From Primula veris (Eukaryota; Streptophyta; Magnoliopsida; Ericales; Primulaceae): 64,000 nt of DNA. This document shows, piece after piece, positions 47,193 to 57,627 of this stretch. The position numbers were made by a program, and so were the translations under genes. Positions within the stretch are counted from its first letter, which is position 1; each line of letters starts with the position of its first letter. The notes below the pieces were generated by a model. It was given only the letters and a program-made list of their open reading frames with translations, was not told where the DNA came from and did not search any database. The stretch covers positions 1,805,501 to 1,869,500 of the forward strand of contig OY821745.1 in assembly GCA_963682055.1 (NCBI GenBank). Direction: 5' to 3'.

Positions 47193-47318
47193 TTTGATTC
47201 TGTAATTGTTAGATTCGAAAGGAGTGTGTATATGCATGCATTCTGATCTGATTAATTTGATTCTGTAATTGTTAGATTCGAAAGGAGTGTGTATATGCAT
47301 GCATTCTGATCTGATTAT
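47193..47318. repeat. 63-bp tandem duplication
   Basis: TTTGATTCTGTAATTGTTAG and the next 43 bases are repeated exactly head to tail (47193-47255, 47256-47318). Block B has only a single, diverged copy (about 23518). It starts 15 bp from the copia target duplication. Confidence 0.9.
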
Positions 47319-47463
47319 GGCTATGGCGTGTTTTTTTAACATGTTATCATAGGGGGTTTACCTTCTATATATATCTCAACTTTTTCTATGATCAGAGTGA
47401 CATAATACGTGTCCTTAAAATTTCAACTCCAACTTATTCGATAACGAAAAAGCGCAAAGTCGC

Positions 47464-47692
47464 AAAATTAACAGCTGCCCATGTTCCCATACTAAAGCAG
47501 GCAGGTGTACATTCAAGCAGTCAGGTATAACATTTGCATTTCTTGCTAAAAAATAAACAAAAGACCCAATTTTAAGAACATTGTGAGGGTCTGTCAACTT
47601 TACCGTTGTTAATTTGCTTTTAATATTATAGCTGCACATCGAATCGACCCCGGAAGCTCAACATTATAGCAGTTGATTTAAGTGCTGAAATC
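47464..47692. pseudogene. Scrambled FBA F-box and flank fragments
   Basis: 47464-47604 matches the start of the F-box array unit (ATTAACAGCTGCCCATGTTC onward). It is followed by TAATATTATAGCTGCACATC, matching the F-box gene in the minus orientation. Next comes ATTATAGCAGTTGATTTAAG, matching a neighbouring part of the gene in the plus orientation. The pieces have been joined with an inversion. Confidence 0.65.
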
Positions 47693-48950
47693 ATAACTTA
47701 CATAAAATATTAAGTTATATACTTCATTTCATAAATAACGTAGCGTAAATATCTAATGATATTTTATATTAGGTCTCGTGAATCGTAATAACAGTTAAAT
47801 GTCTAGTTTATCATTAAAAAAATATCTACATAACACTTGTAAATAAAAAAAATGCGTGTAAGTTAAATTGTTATAAAACACTAGCTCATAATAAATAAAA
47901 GTAACTTATTGCATATTAGTTCTAATAAGTTGAAAAGTAACCTGTATATTTAAAGTTTTTATATGTTGATTTTGTTACTATTATTAGATTCTATACTTGT
48001 GTTTGTTAGATAAATTATAAATTATAATTCAAAATTTCCATGAATTTTTTTCCTACAACCAAATATCAAGAAAATCATGAAAAAATATCTTGTTTTCCAA
48101 TAAATCTTTTTCTTGAAAAAAAAAATCTCAAAAGTAATTTTCCGGGAAAAGAAACGGTGTGAATAAAATCAAGGACAACGGAATCAAATTTTACTCTTAA
48201 AACAATTAATTAACATTGAAAAAAGTGTAAGAAAACAAACATTCGAGCAAATATATTCCAAAAGAATAATAACACGCATTTATTAAATGAATCCCTACGG
48301 TTGATTAAAAAAAACGATGGAACCTAGAAAATTGAATCCTACGAAGAAGATATAAAAAGTTCCTCCCCTGACAATGGTTATACTTTTGTAAACAAAGACG
48401 GAGGGGTAAAAAAAGGAAATAATCACTCGGAAGAGATTATTAGAGATCTCTCCCGGTTAATACCGTAAATCAAAAGGGAACATTTGTATGGATGAAACTC
48501 CTAAAGATAATCGATTTATTGTCCCGAAGCGATCGTAAAAATCTTCTATGTTTGCGTGATGAATTTGAATCTGTCGAGGTAAAGGATAACATCAGCAGCA
48601 AAATAAAAAGAAACGAAAATAATGATGGGAATTTGAAGTTTTGAACACATATCACAAATGCTTGAGAATTGATGCTTTACGATTACAAAATTTGCATCTT
48701 CGTTTTAATCCAACTACACGTTTAATAAATATTTTCATTGATAGAGTAAAATTGCTAGCCCTAAAACAAGACTTGTTCCTCTCCCTCCTAAACTTTATTT
48801 TTTAGCACATTCAATGTATGTGGGGAAAAATAGGAATAATGTACATGAGAAACTAAAACAAACACGGATACGGTTCACATCAATTTATCAAGTAGATCAA
48901 GGAAATATTACTACTTAGTACTTACACAAACAATAAGAGGGTGGATCAGT
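47693..48950. other. Intergenic, no gene seen
   Basis: AT-rich DNA downstream of the F-box gene that follows. One 61-codon minus-strand frame (48470-48655) has a hydrophobic N-terminus but no other support. Confidence 0.5.
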
Positions 48951-50231
48951 TCAAAACTTGTCCTTCTGTGGAAACTTATCCGAGAGTTTAAGCAGACAAC
49001 ATGAGTAAGGAGAATAACGAGTTGAAGTGAATCTGTAACGATGAGCTTTTAGATGAAAATATCGTCGCTCATTGTACTTTTGGTTCTTAATATCATAACT
49101 GGATATCCACAAACCCTGGTCAAAATAAATGATTCCTTCGCTTAAATCCACTGCAGTGATTTTGTCAACATTCTTTAACTGCTGAGAGCTGATGGTGTAC
49201 TTGAGTATCCATGGAAAAGCCTCGCCATCGTGGAACGTCCAGACACGCAATTCAGTTCCTATGATACACGCGTAATACAAGCACCCCCTGGATGATGAAA
49301 ATAAATGTACTCGCCCATTATGTGGGACCCTGATTGAACGAGCTTTGATGATCAATGTAATGCTATCACTAGTGTTATCCATGGCAGGAAGATCGAAGCA
49401 CACAAGGCGCCCATTAATTGATAAAATATAAAACACGCCATTAGCATAAGCAGAATGCCTAGACCTCTCGTTGAACACAAGATTCTTGGCCTCAAGGGCT
49501 ACTGGATAACTGTCCCACTTGCCGTTAGTAGACGAAAAAATATCTACCAAAAAAGGATACCCTTTGCGTTCTTTGTCCTTAGAAATTTGAACAACCATAA
49601 AGTTATGCTGCTCGAGTTGGGCATTTAGGAGGGGGTCAAAAGCCAATCCCACAAACCTTTTACTTTCTTCCGAATATGGTTTACTATTGACCGGAATGGA
49701 TACAAATTGTTTAGTGACGGGATTACACACAAAATACTGAAAATTAGCAACAGGAGATTCACGATGGCACACGAGGAAAAACCCATTAAAGCAATCTATA
49801 AAGTCTTTTTTTTTGGGTTTGAATGGTAATAACGACAAATATGATTTGACTAATTCGCCTCCAAAAGGAACAAAGCCGCCCGTAGGCGTGGCGTAATTGT
49901 AGTCCCATTCTTCATCGTCTCCAATTCTACGATGACGATTACTAGGTAAAAATAATTTGGCTGTGTCGAAGTTGACTTTATACTGGAAGACGAATCCGGA
50001 TATAGGAGCTAAAGCTGCTAATTTTGGACATAATGATTTTGAGATTAGGGAACAATATCGTTTGGAAAGGCACCTTAATCCGAGCTGTTCTTTATCGGGA
50101 AGCCGACTAAGAACCTCCAACACCAATTCTTCTGGTAAACAAGACCACAAAGTGGACCTTGGCAATATTGAGACTGTCATGATGGTTTTGTTTGATGAAT
50201 TCGTATATTTGTTATGGAGAAATAAACTCAT
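48951..50231 (-). CDS. F-box protein with FBA domain, right module
   Basis: A single exon of 426 codons. The F-box lies at about residues 32-72 (CLPEELVLEVLSRLPDKEQLGLRCLSKRYCSLI), then LCPKLAALAPISGF, YFVCNPVTKQFVSIP, VGLAFDPLL, VFYILSINGRLVCFDL, LLKLSDKFPQKDKF. It is a diverged paralogue of the gene at 33370-34692, with the same order of FBA blocks throughout and no frame breaks. M18 may be the real start, in the position equivalent to M26 of the paralogue. The expected role is substrate adaptor of an SCF ligase. It faces F-box/PP2 gene C, with the copia element between. Confidence 0.87.
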   Translation of the reverse strand: MSLFLHNKYTNSSNKTIMTVSILPRSTLWSCLPEELVLEVLSRLPDKEQLGLRCLSKRYCSLISKSLCPKLAALAPISGFVFQYKVNFDTAKLFLPSNRHRRIGDDEEWDYNYATPTGGFVPFGGELVKSYLSLLPFKPKKKDFIDCFNGFFLVCHRESPVANFQYFVCNPVTKQFVSIPVNSKPYSEESKRFVGLAFDPLLNAQLEQHNFMVVQISKDKERKGYPFLVDIFSSTNGKWDSYPVALEAKNLVFNERSRHSAYANGVFYILSINGRLVCFDLPAMDNTSDSITLIIKARSIRVPHNGRVHLFSSSRGCLYYACIIGTELRVWTFHDGEAFPWILKYTISSQQLKNVDKITAVDLSEGIIYFDQGLWISSYDIKNQKYNERRYFHLKAHRYRFTSTRYSPYSCCLLKLSDKFPQKDKF

Positions 50232-50313
50232 GTTTAGTACAAGGAGGGGACTACTATTTATAGAAACAAAGCAAAAGTAAATTTCAGTTTCCCTTTCCTT
50301 TTCCTTTTGGGGG

Positions 50314-51810
50314 AAATTAAAGATTGCTCCATCAAAATAAAACTATTTAAACATTGGTTCATATAAAATTTAATTAATAATTGATCAATTATTTGTAAAA
50401 CTAATTAAGTATTGTTCACCCACCTAATTACCTAATAAAAATAAAATAAAAAAAATAGGAAAACCTCAACAAAAAAAATTAAAATCAGAAAAATTAGATT
50501 TTTTAAAAAAATAACTGAAAAAACCTTTAAAAAAAAGTCGGGAACCCGAAAAAACCCTGAAAAAATGCTAAAAAACCAAAAAAAATCCCAAAAAACAAAA
50601 AAAAAATCGAAAATCCGAAAAAACCCAAAATTAATAAAACGTTAAGAAAACCTAAAAATAAAAAAAAATCCAAAATCACAAAACAATGAAAAAACGTTCA
50701 AAAAACACGGGAACCCAAAAAAAACCCGAAAAATGGTACCAAAAAAAAACCAAGAAAAATCAAAAATCACAAAAAAAAAAATGAAAAAACGTTCAAAATA
50801 GCCGGGAACCCAAAAAAACCCGAAAATGGTAAAAAAAAAAACAAGAAAAATCAAAATTCACAAAAAAAAATGAAAAAACGTTCGAGCTATTTTTTTTAAA
50901 TGACTCAAACTGTTTTTAAACTTAACGAAAACGACTCATACTGTTTTCAAATGATTTAAATATGACTCAGACTGTTTTTAAAATGACTCGGAATGTTTTT
51001 AAAATTACTTAAAAGAACTTAGACTGTTTTTAGAATGATTTAAAATGCGTTAGACTGTTTTTAAAATGACTCAGACTATTTTTAAAATGACTCAAACTGT
51101 TTTTTAAAATGACTCGAAATAACTCAGACTGTTTTTAAAATTACTCACATTGTTTCTAAATTACTCAGACTGTTTTTAAAATGACTAAAAATGACTCAAA
51201 CTGTTTTTAAAATGACTTAAAATGACTTAAATGACTCGGACTGTTTTTAAAATGACTTAAATGACTCAGACTGTTTTTAAAATGATTTAAAACGACTCAG
51301 ACTGTTTTTAAAATAAATTAAAATGACTCATACTGTTTTTAAAATGACTTAAAACGACTCATACTGTTTTTAAAATGACTTAAATCGACTCATACTATTT
51401 TTAAAATGACTTAAATCGACTCAGACTGTTTTTAAAACGACTTAAAATGACTCATACTGTTTTTAAAATTACTTCAATCGACTCATACTATTTTTAAAAT
51501 GACTTAAATCGACTCATACTTTTTTTTTTTTTTGCGTTTTTGGATTTTTGTTTATTTTAGATTTTTTGGGATTTTTAAAATTTTATTCGTGTTTTTTCGG
51601 GGTTTTGCCTCTTTTGATTTTTTTTTTTTGATTTTTTCAGATTTTTTTTATTTTTTCATTTTTATTTTCTGGAATTTTTTTATTTTTTCTTATTTTTTAC
51701 ATTTTTATTGGTTAGTTAGGAAAAATGGACCAATACTTAATTAGTTTCAGTTTCAGTTTCATAGACTAATACTTAATTAACTTGTAGATAATGTATCAAT
51801 CCAAAATTTA
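50314..51810. mobile_element. Long-inverted-repeat element with minisatellite core, copy D
   Basis: About 1.5 kb. The left end ATTAAAGATTGCTCCATC and the inverse of the right end (AAATTTTGGATTGATACAT) correspond, followed by matching ladders of TTAATTA/GGTCCA-type motifs and an A-rich (left) or T-rich (right) inner arm. The left inner arm includes the 80-90 bp ACGTTCAAAAA repeat seen in the F-box units (about 50480-50885). The core (50883-51525) is about twenty copies of ACTCAGACTGTTTTTAAAAT at roughly 20-35 bp spacing. No coding capacity. Confidence 0.6.
50883..51530. repeat. CAGACTGTTTTTAAAATGACT minisatellite
   Basis: About twenty imperfect units sharing CAGACTGTTTTTAAAATGAC, with CATACT and CTATTTTT variants. 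Many are in higher-order pairs with AAAATGACTTAAATCGACT spacers. It forms the core of the copy D element. Confidence 0.85.
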
Positions 51811-53476
51811 GCCTTCAATCATACTACAACATGTACATCTAATTATATATAGACATACCAATTGAATTTACTTCCTATAATACATAAGGTTTTTCCGAGA
51901 CCTCCTATAATATATTCCTAACCAAAATTAAATCAACTTGGAGTATATATCAAAGAACAATAAATATTACACAATCCTTGGGCCAAATTTGATAAATGAA
52001 ACTTTATTAATTAGGTTGTAATCGTAGCTCACGTGTTACGTGTGTGACACGTAATTGCATAAATATGATCCGGTACAAATAAATTTAACATTATTAAAAA
52101 GTTTGTAAAAATAATGGAATGAATATTGTAAAAATATAATGTTTTATTGTTATAGTAATATAAAAATACATGTATAATGATTTATTTGAAAGATGAATTG
52201 ATATATATGTGTGGAAAAAGAAAATATTTATTTACTTACTTATTTATTTATTTAAATTACATTAAGTTATTTGATTAATTAGCTAGTAAATTAGAATATG
52301 AACATTTTTTTTAAAATGGATAAAATTGGAGAGACTCAACTTTATTGGTTACCTTATATTAATAAATAGTATGATATATGAAGTACAATTTCTATTAGGA
52401 AATATTCTAATTCTTAGTCTCATGCATGTGTTCCTTTTTATACAAACCAATCAACTTATAGACTATACGTATAACACTTTCCTACAGCATTTTTGGATAG
52501 TTCTCACAAAAGTTACTTGCTGAAAAAATAATATTGGATTCTCAATGCCAAAGGACGCAAAAGAGCCTTCCTATAAACATGATCGGTCTAGACGGTCCGG
52601 TCCGCATATACCACACTAAACCGGAATCAATAAATGCTGTAAAACTATCAGATAACGGAAAAGACTGGCTGGCCTCATTATTGATGAAGGTGCCAATGAT
52701 GAGGTGGCGGGTCGAACAAGGCTAGTCCCGTGTGTGGAGTGTTAGTAGAAGAGATATTTCTTCCCTATCTTATCATCTTCGCATTTTACTTGTTCACTAG
52801 TCGAATACGTAATCAAATTGCTAGGATGAAAAGCTTGGAAAATCTTTCATATAATCAAAATTTAACTATTTGAAAGATTTGTCAAATTTGTCATTTCGAT
52901 AATTTAGTCACGAATGTTATGTATCACAAATTGAATGTATATTCATAGAAGACAAATAATATGAACTCGGAGGAATGTACTGATTAATTAGGAATCTCTA
53001 ATTCCTTTTTGTAAATTAATGTAATGTATTTTTTGGATAATCACAACTTTTTATGTATTTGCGTAGAATATTTTCTTAAGGTGGAATCTGTAACATTCTC
53101 TTGAATTACCAATATTTCAGAATTCTGTAATTTAAAAGTAATAAGTATTGATAAATCAAGATACTAATTAGTTGAAAGTTAGGACCAATTAAAGAATATC
53201 ACACGCTCATGTAATATTACGTAATTCAAAGTCAAAATGTGGATAAAAATCTTAACAATATCACAAAGGGTTACAAGTCAATAATTTTTTATTTTTTTTA
53301 ATCAATACCAGGTCATTCCATTGCATTACTTGCATTAATTAAATTAAATAAGGATTCATTCAAGCCCAATAGTAGCTAAATCCGTCTCAAGAAGACGATA
53401 TAAGTATTACAGTATGAATGAGATACGACTTGATAACTAACAAGATCAAAAGGGCGAAAAGGCTTAAAATATTGAG
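51811..53476. other. Spacer between the two long-inverted-repeat elements, no gene seen
   Basis: AT-rich. One less AT-rich stretch (52530-52730) has a short open frame with no recognised family. No transposon ends or RNA genes found. Confidence 0.45.
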
Positions 53477-54421
53477 AAAATTAAGGATTGGTCCATGAAA
53501 ACAAAACTATTTAAGGATTGGTCCGGCTATAAAATTTAATTAAGGATTGGATCATTATTTATGAAACTAATTAATCATTGGTCTATTTCCCCTAAATAAC
53601 TAATAAAAATGTAAAAAATAAAAAAAAAAATCAAAAAATTCCAGAAAATAAAAATGCAAAAATGAAAAAATAAAAAAAAAATATGAAAAAATAAAAATAA
53701 TAAATAAAAGAGGCAAAACCCCGAAAAAACACGACTTTTTTTAAAAAAATCCCAAAAAATCAAAAAAAAATCTCAAAAAATCAACAAAAATCTAAAATCA
53801 ACAAAAATCCGAAAATGCAAAAAAAAAACAGTTCAGACTGTTTTTAAAATAGTTCAAACTGTTCTTAAAATAGTTCAGACTGTTTTTAAAATGACTTTAA
53901 AAAGTTCAGACTGTTTTTTAAAATGACATAAAAAAAGTCAGACTGTTTTTGGTTCAGACTATTTTTAAAATGACTTAAAAAAGTTCAGACTGTTTTTGGT
54001 TCAGACTGTTTTTGGTTCAGACTGTTTTTGGTTCAGACTGTTTTTAAAATGACTTAAAATGGTTCAGACTGTTTTTAAAATGATTTAAAATAATTCAGAC
54101 TGTTTTTGGTTTAGACTGTTTTTTTTTATTTTTTGTGTTTTTGGATTTTTGTTGATTTTAGATTTTTTTTTATTTTATGAGATTTTTTTTTTATTTTTTA
54201 GGATTTTTTAAAAAAAAAATCATATTTTTTCGGGGTTTTGCCTCTTTTAAATTTTTTTGGATTTTTTCATATTTTTTTTATTTTTTCATTTTTGCATTTT
54301 TATTTTCTGATTTTTTACATTTTTATTGGTTAGTTAGGGGAAATGGACTAATCCTTAATTAGTTTCAGTTTCATGGACCAATCCTTAAATACTTTTGTTT
54401 TCATGGTACAATCCAAAATTT
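53477..54421. mobile_element. Long-inverted-repeat element with minisatellite core, copy E
   Basis: The clearest copy, about 945 bp. The outer ends AAAATTAAGGATTGGTCCAT and the inverse of the right end match. TTAAGGATTGGTCC recurs about every 30 bp in each arm. Inner arms mirror each other (AATAACTAATAAAAATGTAA, AAGAGGCAAAACCCCGAAAA, TCAACAAAAATCCGAAAA against their inverses). The arms are about 350 and 305 bp around a 285-bp core of CAGACTGTTTTT units. No coding capacity; target duplication not clear. Confidence 0.75.
53825..54125. repeat. GTTCAGACTGTTTTT minisatellite
   Basis: Core of copy E. It has about 30-bp units (CAGACTGTTTTTAAAATGAC) and, at 53990-54040, exact 16-bp units of TTCAGACTGTTTTTGG. 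The core motif is shared with the array at 50883-51530. Confidence 0.85.
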
Positions 54422-54670
54422 ACCCTAAAATTTAATACTTTAAATCTTAGAAAATTTTTAAAAAAATTGCTACGATGATTTAACCCCTTAATTACTGTTT
54501 ATCACTTTGAACCTTATATCTCCCCTTATCGGGTTAGAGGTCAATAATATTAACTTGCTCCATTAGCAAACAGGGTTGCTATTGTAATCTGGGACTATAT
54601 TGCTACTCATATCTTATTTCACGATTTAATAACTTTTTCCAGAAGGACCAAAATTTAGTTGTAAATACGT

Positions 54671-54890
54671 ACGTGGTCTGAAATATATGTCTTTATAAAT
54701 GATCAAAAAAAAAAGTGTCTTTATAGAACAAGACACCTCAATCAAAGGACTAACCTTTAAAACTTTATTTCTTCTATCAAAAGCGTGGATTAAGGAACAA
54801 TTAATTAGGGATACCAATAATAACATGGCCAAGTGTTATCAAATACATGCATTTAGGGAACATTGTTAGAGAAATAAAACCTATAAATTT
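54671..54890 (+). promoter_or_regulatory. LEA2 promoter: ACGT motif, RY motif, TATA box
   Basis: ACGTGG (54671-54676) is an ABRE-like core. CATGCA (54846-54851) is an RY motif recognised by B3 seed-maturation factors of the ABI3/FUS3 type. CTATAAATTT (54881-54890) is a TATA box about 100 bp before the ATG. Together they suggest seed- and ABA-controlled expression; this is inference from motifs. Confidence 0.5.
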
Positions 54891-54981
54891 CACTTCTGGT
54901 ATGTAATATGCCTTCACTTGTTTTCTTATCTACAATAACAATACTTTATTAGCTAAATTCTATAAACAACACAAGAAAAAA

Positions 54982-56920
54982 ATGGCAAGTGGACGCGATT
55001 TGAGCTACACCTCACCCGCTCAAGGTTACCAAGGTCGCGATATGACCTATAACAATTCCGGCGAACACACAAACCAAGCTCAGGTATTATACATACCTTC
55101 TAAGTTCTAACTGTACCAAAATGCCCTAGATATTCTAATCAATTAACATTAGACTACCTATATTCCTGCAGTATTATTATTTTCTGACCGTCTCAGGAAA
55201 AAAAAAGTTTTCAAGTAGAAATAACAACTATCCTTACGATATTATTAATTTTGACTCGCCTTCCGGTTACGTTCAATTCTTAGCTGGAATGTATTCTCGG
55301 CCTTTTGCTTTTCTTTTCTTTCTTATTGCATACAATGTGAATCCTGTTTTATGCATCTTTTTTTTTCTTCTATGTGTTGAAATTTATCTTGAATTTTACA
55401 TGATATTACATTGGTTTCTTTTTTGCAGCAAATGAGACATGATGAGTTCATTGACCAAGTGTCTACATTCCCTGGCCAAAACGACCAAGAGTACCTTCAG
55501 CAGGTAATTACGCACTTGTTTGACAGCATTTTAAGTAAAAAAAATAGTAGCTTATTTGAAGAATCTCAGATTGAGAAGAAAAATAAATAGCTTCGTCCAG
55601 TTCAAACTTTCAATTTTTATACATGCTGCCAAAAAAAAAACTTACCTTTTAGTTTGCCAGCAAACGTAGCACAACTAACTATAAGCAAACAGGAGTATAA
55701 AAAAGAATTGGACTAGAAAGGTGCAAAATTAGCACCCAGGCCAAAGATAAAGCAGATTTTTATTTTAATTTTGCTGTGACTGGGAGTAGTTTACTAAGCC
55801 TCTCAATGTTAATGTTTTTATTAATCATTAACTTACCATATATTGTGTTTTTAATGTTCCAGATTAAGACTGAGGAGTACCTTAGCCAAAGAAACAATAT
55901 GTCTGGCCAAGGCACAAACATCCTGCAGCAGGTAAAATATTATTCTCATTCCGTCCCTAATTAATTAAGTGTTCACTATTCTATATTGGATTGTCCCAAT
56001 ATAAGTATGCATTATTTCAATATGATAATTATAATGCAATAAATTTATTCTCTTACCATTTATATACTACCATTTATGACTATAACAACAACATTTTTTA
56101 GGAAATAAGTTACTTGCATTAACTTTAATTATGATATTTATGAGGACAATATTGGTAATTTATGCCTCAAAATTTAATATCCTTCAAAATTAGCAATTTA
56201 TAAGTGAGACACTTAAAAAGAAACGGAGGAAGTATATTATGCACATCGAACCATTATTCATATTGATTAAGAAAGATTTCCAATCTGAAGAAATTATGAA
56301 TAGGCATAATTTTCAACAAAACTTATTAATGGATGACGAGAGTTAGATTAACATGATTTATGAATAAGACTTGTTAAAAAGGAGTAATGCTTTTATTTTA
56401 ACATATGCATGTCCTATAAATGGCTTCCCCCAAGTCAAATGTCTGACCATTATGGCCTTATATTACGAAAAAAAAAAATCCATTGGGTGGTTTACGTACG
56501 TACATTAATTTAAATAAATACTGGCAAACGAGAAAAAGTAAATAACATAACAAAAAGTACACCTGAAGGCTTTCATTAGCACAAGCTGTTGCAATTGAAA
56601 ACTGAGATAACCACTTTATAGATATGATTACTTACATAAGTCATTTCTTATATTGATGGCAGACCGGAGAGGGTGTGGTGCAAGCAGCCCAAGGTGCGGT
56701 CCGTGGGGCAGCTAACATAGCGCATGAAGCAGCCTCGGCCGTGAAACACACTCTAGGAATGAACAACGATGGCCCACGTGATAGCCCTAACACCACCAGC
56801 AACACTGGTGGTACCGCCAACTATGCCGCAGCTGGAACAAAATTCACTGGCGACCCCTTAGCCAACTCTGGCGCACAGTTCACAAACAACCCCGCCAGTT
56901 ATGCAAAGAGGCACGACTAA
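54982..56920 (+). CDS. LEA-like seed protein (LEA2), four exons
   Basis: Exons 54982-55083, 55429-55503, 55863-55931 and 56663-56920 encode 167 residues. All introns are GT-AG and phase 0. The N-terminus is polar (MASGRDLSYTSPAQGYQGRD). The two small middle exons each end in LQQ and share an EYL(Q/S)Q motif, suggesting an old exon duplication. The last exon has an amphipathic Ala-rich segment (VVQAAQGAVRGAANIAHEAA) followed by VKHTLGMN. A disordered Gly/Asn/Thr-rich tail closes it. The AxxAVKxTLGM pattern and overall hydrophilicity point to a LEA-type protein; the exact subgroup is uncertain. The first LEA gene ends with a related NTFGMG motif. There is no signal peptide or membrane segment. 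Confidence 0.75.
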
Positions 56921-57120
56921 ATTTACTTCTACTACGTTACAGTTTCGTTTTCAAGTTTCCGTTTGGAAATTTCTGTTGCTGCGGGGTTTGAGAGCCTTGT
57001 TATTAAGGATTTCACCACCAGCATTATTACATAGGTAGCAACCCAAGCTTCAAGCTTTTGTGGTGCTTTTTTTTCTTTTGATTGTTTTCTTATACTGTTG
57101 ATTACGGGATTCATAGGCGA

Positions 57121-57627
57121 TACAACAGTACAAGGCAGTCATCTCTTGTAACCGAGACTTGGTGAATCTCATTGTTTTATGCTTATATCAAGAAATTGCA
57201 TACGTCTATTTCATGTTCACAGTCTTTTTAAATGTCAACATGATACATAAGATATATTAAACTTGGCTACTATTGATTCAATGACAAAATTATTCCAAAT
57301 ATTTGTAATGGGAGTAACAACTTTGACATCAAATAGTTGGTTCCTGACAATGATTACAAAAAAAAAAAAAATTGGATCCTGACAAATTTTAACGTCTAGA
57401 AGATCTGAAACTGAAATTTTTGCAAGTATAGTAGAAAGTATATACACTTGTACTCAAAATCTTCCAAGAAATAATCAAAATATTAATTACTAAGAGAATT
57501 GAAGAAGACATTTTGCAACAGGATAATTGAGCTCAGAAACTTGTGATTATATTCCAGAACTCAATAAAAAAAATATACAACCAAGAAAAATTACGACATT
57601 ATTTTATGATACAAAAACCTCTTGAAC
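57121..57627. other. Spacer between convergent LEA2 and BRCC36 genes
   Basis: Holds the 3' untranslated sequences of both convergent genes. No further gene was found. Confidence 0.5.

Noticed and set aside
48470..48655. 61-codon minus-strand frame with a hydrophobic start, possibly a secreted peptide
   Set aside because: No promoter, homologue or cleavage-site pattern strong enough to support a gene; kept only as a note.
50883..51530. Regular repeats with variable spacers, superficially like a CRISPR array
   Set aside because: The units are imperfect, spacers are short and themselves repetitive, and the DNA is plant nuclear. It is a minisatellite.
52534..52725. 63-codon plus-strand frame in a less AT-rich patch
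   Set aside because: No recognisable domain, splice context or repeat relationship.
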